64,000 nt of DNA, taken from a bacterium (lineage in GTDB: Bacteria; Bacillota; Bacilli; Lactobacillales; Streptococcaceae). Positions 59,777 through 64,000 of the stretch are shown here, in pieces. A program made the position numbers and the translations under genes. The stretch spans positions 186,001 through 250,000 of the forward strand of contig CAJNCS010000003.1 in the NCBI GenBank assembly GCA_905221325.1. Reading direction: 5' to 3'. The notes below the pieces were generated by a model that was given only the letters and a program-made list of their open reading frames with translations, had not been told where the DNA came from and ran no database searches. Numbering within the stretch: the first letter of the stretch is position 1; each line of letters opens with the position of its first letter.

Positions 59777-59808
59777 AAAGATGAGATAAAACGATCTCAT
59801 CTTTTTTT
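59777..59808 (+). terminator. Terminator of pgm
   Basis: AAAGATGAGAT / ATCTCATCTTT with a six-base loop and T-tail. Confidence 0.9.
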
Positions 59809-59878
59809 CGTATCAAATCCGAGCAATTTTAGAAACTTTGTGGCATACTAGTTTTATCAAAAAAAGAGAGGTATTCTT

Positions 59879-60226
59879 ATGAATCAGTTTTTAGAAGATA
59901 TTAAAGACCTTGAAGTGACTACTGTTGCCCGTGCCCAAGAAGCACTCGATAATAATGAAACAGCAACCTTCTTCATCGGTCGCAAAACTTGTCCTTACTG
60001 TCGTAAATTTGCTGGCACATTGGCAGGTGTCCTAGCTGAAACTAAAGCACACATCTACTTCATCAACAGTGAAGAACCAAGTCAACTCAATGAGTTGCAA
60101 GAATTCCGTTCACGTTATGGAATTCCAACTGTACCAGGCTTTGTCCACGTTGCAGATGGTCAAATCAATGTCCGTTGCGACTCTTCAATGTCAGCACAAG
60201 AAATCAAAGAATTTGCAGGATTGTAA
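59879..60226 (+). CDS. Thioredoxin-fold protein (CPYC)
   Basis: A 115-residue protein of the thioredoxin superfamily with the redox motif C-P-Y-C in GRKTCPYCRKF near residue 40 and the cis-proline loop GIPTVPGF near 82. It resembles the PedC/BrcD bacteriocin-accessory group of streptococcal thioredoxin-like proteins, here standing alone. It has a good RBS (AGAGAGG) and a bidirectional terminator shared with vicX. Confidence 0.88.
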   Translation: MNQFLEDIKDLEVTTVARAQEALDNNETATFFIGRKTCPYCRKFAGTLAGVLAETKAHIYFINSEEPSQLNELQEFRSRYGIPTVPGFVHVADGQINVRCDSSMSAQEIKEFAGL

Positions 60227-60234
60227 AAGACAAT

Positions 60235-60259
60235 AAAAGAAGGCGCTCGCCTTCTTTTT
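60235..60259. terminator. Bidirectional terminator
   Basis: A 10-bp stem AAAAGAAGGC / GCCTTCTTTT with a GCTC loop, between the convergent thioredoxin-like gene and vicX. Confidence 0.88.
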
Positions 60260-61067
60260 AGATATCTGTCAGTGGAGTTGCGGTATCTGGTGAGGTATCA
60301 TAAACTTTAAAGTCTACTCCGACTCCCAGATCCGCTTGGGCTAGCTGGTTGACCATAGTCATATGAGCCAGCTCCTTAATATTGTTCTCTTTAGACAAAT
60401 GCCCAAGATAGATTTTCTTTGTTCGATTTCCCATTGTACGAATCATGGCCTCAGCACCGTCTTCGTTAGAAAGATGACCGAGATCCGATAGAATTCGCTG
60501 TTTGAGACGCCAAGTGTAAGATCCTGCTCGCAAGATTTCTACGTCGTGGTTGGACTCGATGAGATAACCGTCTGCATTCTCGACAATTCCAGCCATACGG
60601 TCACTGACATAACCTGTATCGGTCAACATGACGAAGCTCTTGTCGTCTTTCATAAAGCGGTAAAACTGGGGTGCTGCCGCATCATGGCTAACTCCAAAAC
60701 TCTCAATGTCGATATCGCCAAAGGTTTTGGTTTTGCCCATTTCAAAGATATGCTTCTGCGAAGAGTCTACCTTACCGAGATACTTACTATTTTCCATAGC
60801 CTGCCAAGTTTTTTCATTGGCGTAAAGATCCATACCATACTTACGAGCCAAGACACCGACTCCATGAATATGGTCTGAATGCTCATGCGTAATCAAAATC
60901 GCATCCAGATCCTCTGGTTTACGATTGATTTCACTCAAGAGACTGGTGATTTTCTTACCCGACAAGCCTGCATCCACTAAAATTTTCTTTTTTGGGGTTT
61001 CCAGATAAAAGGAATTTCCACTGGAACCTGATGCTAAAATACTGTATTTAAAGCCTTCTTCACTCAT
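60258..61067 (-). CDS. vicX: Metallo-beta-lactamase fold protein VicX (WalJ/YycJ)
   Basis: A 269-residue metallo-hydrolase with the metal motif THEHSDHIHG near residue 60, HDAAAPQ and D-T-G-Y. It is the third gene of vicRKX, starting one base before vicK ends. WalJ proteins have been linked to coordination of cell division with replication and to DNA processing; the substrate is unknown. Confidence 0.95.
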   Translation of the reverse strand: MSEEGFKYSILASGSSGNSFYLETPKKKILVDAGLSGKKITSLLSEINRKPEDLDAILITHEHSDHIHGVGVLARKYGMDLYANEKTWQAMENSKYLGKVDSSQKHIFEMGKTKTFGDIDIESFGVSHDAAAPQFYRFMKDDKSFVMLTDTGYVSDRMAGIVENADGYLIESNHDVEILRAGSYTWRLKQRILSDLGHLSNEDGAEAMIRTMGNRTKKIYLGHLSKENNIKELAHMTMVNQLAQADLGVGVDFKVYDTSPDTATPLTDI

Positions 61068-61068
61068 T

Positions 61069-62418
61069 CTAGTCTTCTATTTCGTCCTCCCATATTTCTT
61101 CTTTTACGGCATCCTTATCATAAGGGAGCACGATGGTAAAGGTTGACCCCTTACCGTATTCACTTTTGGCCCAAATAAAGCCATTGTGTTGTTTGATGAT
61201 TTCCTTGGCAATAGCCAGACCTAGACCAGTTCCACCTTGTGCACGACTTCTTGCACGATCCACACGATAAAAGCGGTCAAAAATCTTCGGCAAATCTTGC
61301 TTTGGAATACCTAGACCTTGATCTTTGATAGATAAAATCATCTGGTCTTCAGTGGTTTTCATGCTGACAGTAATTTTCCCACCATCTGGTGAGTACTTGA
61401 TGGCATTGTTGAGAATATTATCAATCACCTGGGTCATCTTATCGGTATCAATCTCGATCCAAACAGAATTGATAGGATAATCTCTAACCAGCTCATATTT
61501 TTTCTCTTCATCCTGGCTTCTCATCTTATCAAAGCGGTTGAGGATAAAGGTGATGAAGGCTGTAAAATTAATCAATTCCACATCCAGCCGAGTGGTCGCA
61601 TTATCAATACGAGAGAGATGCAAAAGATCTGTCACCATCCGCATCATACGGTTGGTTTCATCGAGCGAAACCTTGATAAAATCAGGAGCAACAGGATCAT
61701 ACAAGGCTCCCTCGTCCAAGGCTTCAAGATAAGATTTAACACTGGTCAAAGGAGTTCTCAACTCATGACTAACGTTAGAAACAAAGAGTCTCCGCTCACG
61801 CTCTTCCTTCTCCTGTTCAGTCGTATCGTGCAAAACGGCAACCAAACCAGAGATGAATCCAGACTCACGACGAATGAGTGCAAAACGCACACGAAGACTA
61901 AGATATTCTCCGTTAGCATTTTGGGAATCAATCATCAATTCAGGAATCTGTGTAATGAGGTCACGCAGTTCATATTCATCCTCTATCTTAAGCAATTCTA
62001 GGATACTTTTGTTCAATGCTTCTTCTTTTACGATACCCAGCTGTTTCTTAGCCATATCGTTAATCATGGTAATCTGACCACGGCGATTGGTTGCAAGAAC
62101 TCCATCTGTCATATAAGAAAGAATACTGTTAAGCCTTTTTGTTTCTTGCTCCAGATTTTCCTGTGTTAAACGAATGACCTCAGACAAATCATTGAGGTTA
62201 TTGGTGATGTTGGTGATTTCAGAGCTTCCTTGCATATCCAAAACTCGAGAATAATCCCCTGCAATCAAATCCTTGACCTTTTGATTAATCTGCTTTAGTC
62301 GAATATTATCACGGCGATTTTCTAGCAATAGCAAGGTTACCACCAAGATAAAGCCAAGTAAAATCAGGATAAAGATAAAATCACTGGTCAGAATCGTTTG
62401 TCTAATATCTTCAATCAT
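61069..62418 (-). CDS. vicK: Sensor histidine kinase VicK (WalK)
   Basis: A 449-residue kinase of the essential WalRK cell-wall system. It has one N-terminal membrane helix (about 12 to 32) with almost no outside domain, the streptococcal form, then HAMP (35 to 85), PAS (95 to 200), the DHp helix with [11 protein letters not shown], and the ATPase domain with [18 protein letters not shown] and GGTGLGLAI. It overlaps vicR by eight bases. Confidence 0.97.
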   Translation of the reverse strand: MIEDIRQTILTSDFIFILILLGFILVVTLLLLENRRDNIRLKQINQKVKDLIAGDYSRVLDMQGSSEITNITNNLNDLSEVIRLTQENLEQETKRLNSILSYMTDGVLATNRRGQITMINDMAKKQLGIVKEEALNKSILELLKIEDEYELRDLITQIPELMIDSQNANGEYLSLRVRFALIRRESGFISGLVAVLHDTTEQEKEERERRLFVSNVSHELRTPLTSVKSYLEALDEGALYDPVAPDFIKVSLDETNRMMRMVTDLLHLSRIDNATTRLDVELINFTAFITFILNRFDKMRSQDEEKKYELVRDYPINSVWIEIDTDKMTQVIDNILNNAIKYSPDGGKITVSMKTTEDQMILSIKDQGLGIPKQDLPKIFDRFYRVDRARSRAQGGTGLGLAIAKEIIKQHNGFIWAKSEYGKGSTFTIVLPYDKDAVKEEIWEDEIED

Positions 62419-63118
62419 TATTTCTCATATAGTAACCCACACCACGACGGGTTAGGATGTATTCTGGACGGCTTGGAGTGTCTTCGATTTTTTCACGCAA
62501 ACGTCGGATAGTCACATCCACTGTACGAACATCACCAAAATAGTCATAGCCCCAAACAGTCTCAAGCAAGTGTTCACGCGTAATGACTTGACCAATATGA
62601 GAGGCCAAGTGGTACAAAAGTTCAAACTCGCGGTGTGTCAAATCCAGTTCCTCACCATATTTCTTAGCCACATAAGCATCTGGAACGATTTCCAGATCGC
62701 CAATCTGAAGGGGTTGGGATTTCTTTTCATCAGTTTCTTGACTATCCACTGAAGCGAGGTCCGTACGACGGAGCAATGCCTTCACACGCGCCTGCAACTC
62801 ACGATTTGAGAAGGGTTTGGTCACATAATCATCTGCCCCAAGTTCTAAACCGATAACCTTATCAAACTCACTATCCTTGGCCGATAACATAATGATTGGA
62901 ACACTGCTAGTCTTACGAATGGCTTTGGCTACTTCTAAACCATCGATTTCAGGAAGCATCAAATCCAGGATAATAATATCTGGTTGCTCCGCCTCAAATA
63001 GCTCGATAGCTTCTCTACCGTTAAAGGCTGTTACAACCTCATAGCCTTCCTTGGTCATATTGAACTTAATAATATCTGAGATTGGTTTCTCATCATCTAC
63101 AACTAATATTTTTTTCAT
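62411..63118 (-). CDS. vicR: Response regulator VicR (WalR)
   Basis: A 235-residue OmpR-type regulator, essential in pneumococcus for expression of the PcsB peptidoglycan hydrolase. The receiver has D8/D9, phospho-acceptor D52 in ILDLMLPE, and KPFSNRE; the winged helix ends RRGVGYYM. An extended -10 (TG-T-TATAAT, 63140 to 63145 on the - strand) lies just upstream. It is followed by vicK and vicX in one operon. Confidence 0.97.
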   Translation of the reverse strand: MKKILVVDDEKPISDIIKFNMTKEGYEVVTAFNGREAIELFEAEQPDIIILDLMLPEIDGLEVAKAIRKTSSVPIIMLSAKDSEFDKVIGLELGADDYVTKPFSNRELQARVKALLRRTDLASVDSQETDEKKSQPLQIGDLEIVPDAYVAKKYGEELDLTHREFELLYHLASHIGQVITREHLLETVWGYDYFGDVRTVDVTIRRLREKIEDTPSRPEYILTRRGVGYYMRNND

Positions 63119-63139
63119 ATGTTCACCTTTTCTCTATCT

Positions 63140-63148
63140 ATTATAACA
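63140..63148 (-). promoter_or_regulatory. Extended -10 promoter of vicRKX
   Basis: On the - strand TG-T-TATAAT between the mutY stop and the vicR start. The RBS AAAGGTGA follows. Confidence 0.6.
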
Positions 63149-63174
63149 AAAAAATGTAAAGAAGGCACAAATGG

Positions 63175-63999
63175 CTAATATCGGCCCTCATCTTCAAGAA
63201 CTGTTTTATAAGCCTGCCAAATCTTTTGTTGAGGTTTAGCAAATGGATAATCAGAAAATTCCTGAGGAGAAACCCAGCGAATTTCTCTGTCATCAAACTG
63301 TTTTGAATCTGTCACCTGACCCGCTAGGATTTGAATATGCCATTTACGATGACTAAATACATGCTTGACCTGATCAAATGCTTGATGGGACCAATCAACT
63401 TCTAAATCATAATCCTGCTCAAAACTTTCTTGGGGTGTTGGACCGAAAGTAACGCCTTTTTCAGCGACCTGAGTAAACAGATTCAGCTGTTCCTCTTCCT
63501 GTGAAAACTCCTCCACTTCTATCAAAGGAAAATGCCAAAAACCAGCTAGCAGTTTCTCACTTTCGTTTTTCTCGAGTAGATATTGACCTCGATTATTGCG
63601 CACAACCAAAGCCTTAAGATAAATAGGAAGAGGCTTTTTCTTGGGTTCTTTAATCGGATAAGAATCCATGGTTCCATTCTGATAGGCTGCACTAAATTCC
63701 TTAACAGGGCTTTCTTCTGGCCTAGGATTAACTGGCGCCTCTATGTCAGATCCTAAATCCATCAGAGCTTGGTTAAAGTCACCTGGCCGTTCTGGATCAA
63801 TCAAGATTTCCATCATAGCTTGGAAGATCTTTCGATTGCTGGGAACTCCGATATCATGATTGACCTCAAACAAGCGAGACAAAACTCGCATGACATTGCC
63901 ATCAACCGCGGGCTCAGGCAAATTAAAAGCGATACTGGAAATAGCTCCCGCAGTGTAGGGGCCAATCCCTTTTAAACTAGAAATTTCCTCATAGATGTT
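63175..63999 (-). CDS. mutY: Adenine DNA glycosylase MutY, C-terminal part
   Basis: The last 274 codons of an A/G-specific adenine glycosylase that removes A mispaired with 8-oxoG; the gene continues past the right edge, so the N-terminal catalytic Glu is not visible. The helix-hairpin-helix-GPD segment LKGIGPYTAGAISSIAF with PAVDGNVMRV (catalytic Asp) is clear. The C-terminal domain is MutT-like (ALVVRNNRGQYLLEKNES). The expected [4Fe-4S] cysteine loop after the GPD segment (C-x6-C-x2-C-x5-C) is absent: the region MDLGSDIEAPVNPRPEESPV has no cysteines. Cluster-free MutY proteins are known in streptococci and relatives. Confidence 0.93.
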   Translation of the reverse strand, partial: NIYEEISSLKGIGPYTAGAISSIAFNLPEPAVDGNVMRVLSRLFEVNHDIGVPSNRKIFQAMMEILIDPERPGDFNQALMDLGSDIEAPVNPRPEESPVKEFSAAYQNGTMDSYPIKEPKKKPLPIYLKALVVRNNRGQYLLEKNESEKLLAGFWHFPLIEVEEFSQEEEQLNLFTQVAEKGVTFGPTPQESFEQDYDLEVDWSHQAFDQVKHVFSHRKWHIQILAGQVTDSKQFDDREIRWVSPQEFSDYPFAKPQQKIWQAYKTVLEDEGRY

Positions 64000-64000
64000 T

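Overview
The window is a 64 kb piece of a low-GC Firmicute chromosome, almost certainly a mitis-group Streptococcus (S. mitis / S. oralis / S. pneumoniae relatives). The evidence is the gene content and near-identical family lengths (RexB 1091 aa, Eno 434 aa, GlgB 642 aa, LigA 652 aa, XerS 356 aa), extended -10 promoters (TGnTATAAT), the WalRK form with a single-TM VicK, and the XerS/dif_SL pair. The order eno, DUF1694, glycerate kinase, serB, glgADCB, gapN, pulA, ligA is the mitis-group order. The species cannot be fixed by eye.

Layout, left part (1 to about 26.5 kb, mostly + strand): a polyamine operon (speA end, speE, carboxyspermidine dehydrogenase, nspC, aguA, aguB); a TraX-like membrane protein; a two-component system facing a BcrAB-like ABC exporter; a Cof-type HAD phosphatase; a double-glycine leader peptide followed by a CPBP membrane protease (bacteriocin-like locus); the rexB-rexA recombination nuclease with a zinc-motif companion; a MazEF-type toxin-antitoxin pair; rbgA, rnhB and a ClC channel; then an AT-rich accessory patch (24.2 to 26.5 kb) with unfamiliar genes that ends at the chromosome dimer resolution site dif_SL and its recombinase gene xerS.

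Right part (27.7 to 64 kb, mostly - strand): a MATE exporter, the ung-mutX-pyrC unit, YjjG-like and several hypothetical genes, a ClbS-like protein, a BtrH-like cysteine-protease-fold protein, an AraC/GyrI regulator, enolase, the glycogen operon glgB-glgC-glgD-glgA with a cre site, GapN, pullulanase, DNA ligase, an ABC-F / Rgg / frameshifted MFS unit, pgm and a thioredoxin-like gene (+ strand), and the essential mutY, vicR, vicK, vicX group.

The strand switch at dif_SL shows that the window spans the replication terminus. The functional themes are polyamine synthesis, glycogen storage and breakdown tied to Pgm, Eno and GapN, DNA repair (RexAB, Ung, MutX, MutY, LigA, RnhB) and cell-wall control by VicRKX. 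The least explained pieces are the dif-adjacent accessory patch with flanking direct repeats, the double-glycine peptide with its protease, a set of three identical-spaced palindromes, and the chain of hairpins after eno. No rRNA, tRNA, CRISPR array, prophage or complete insertion sequence was seen.
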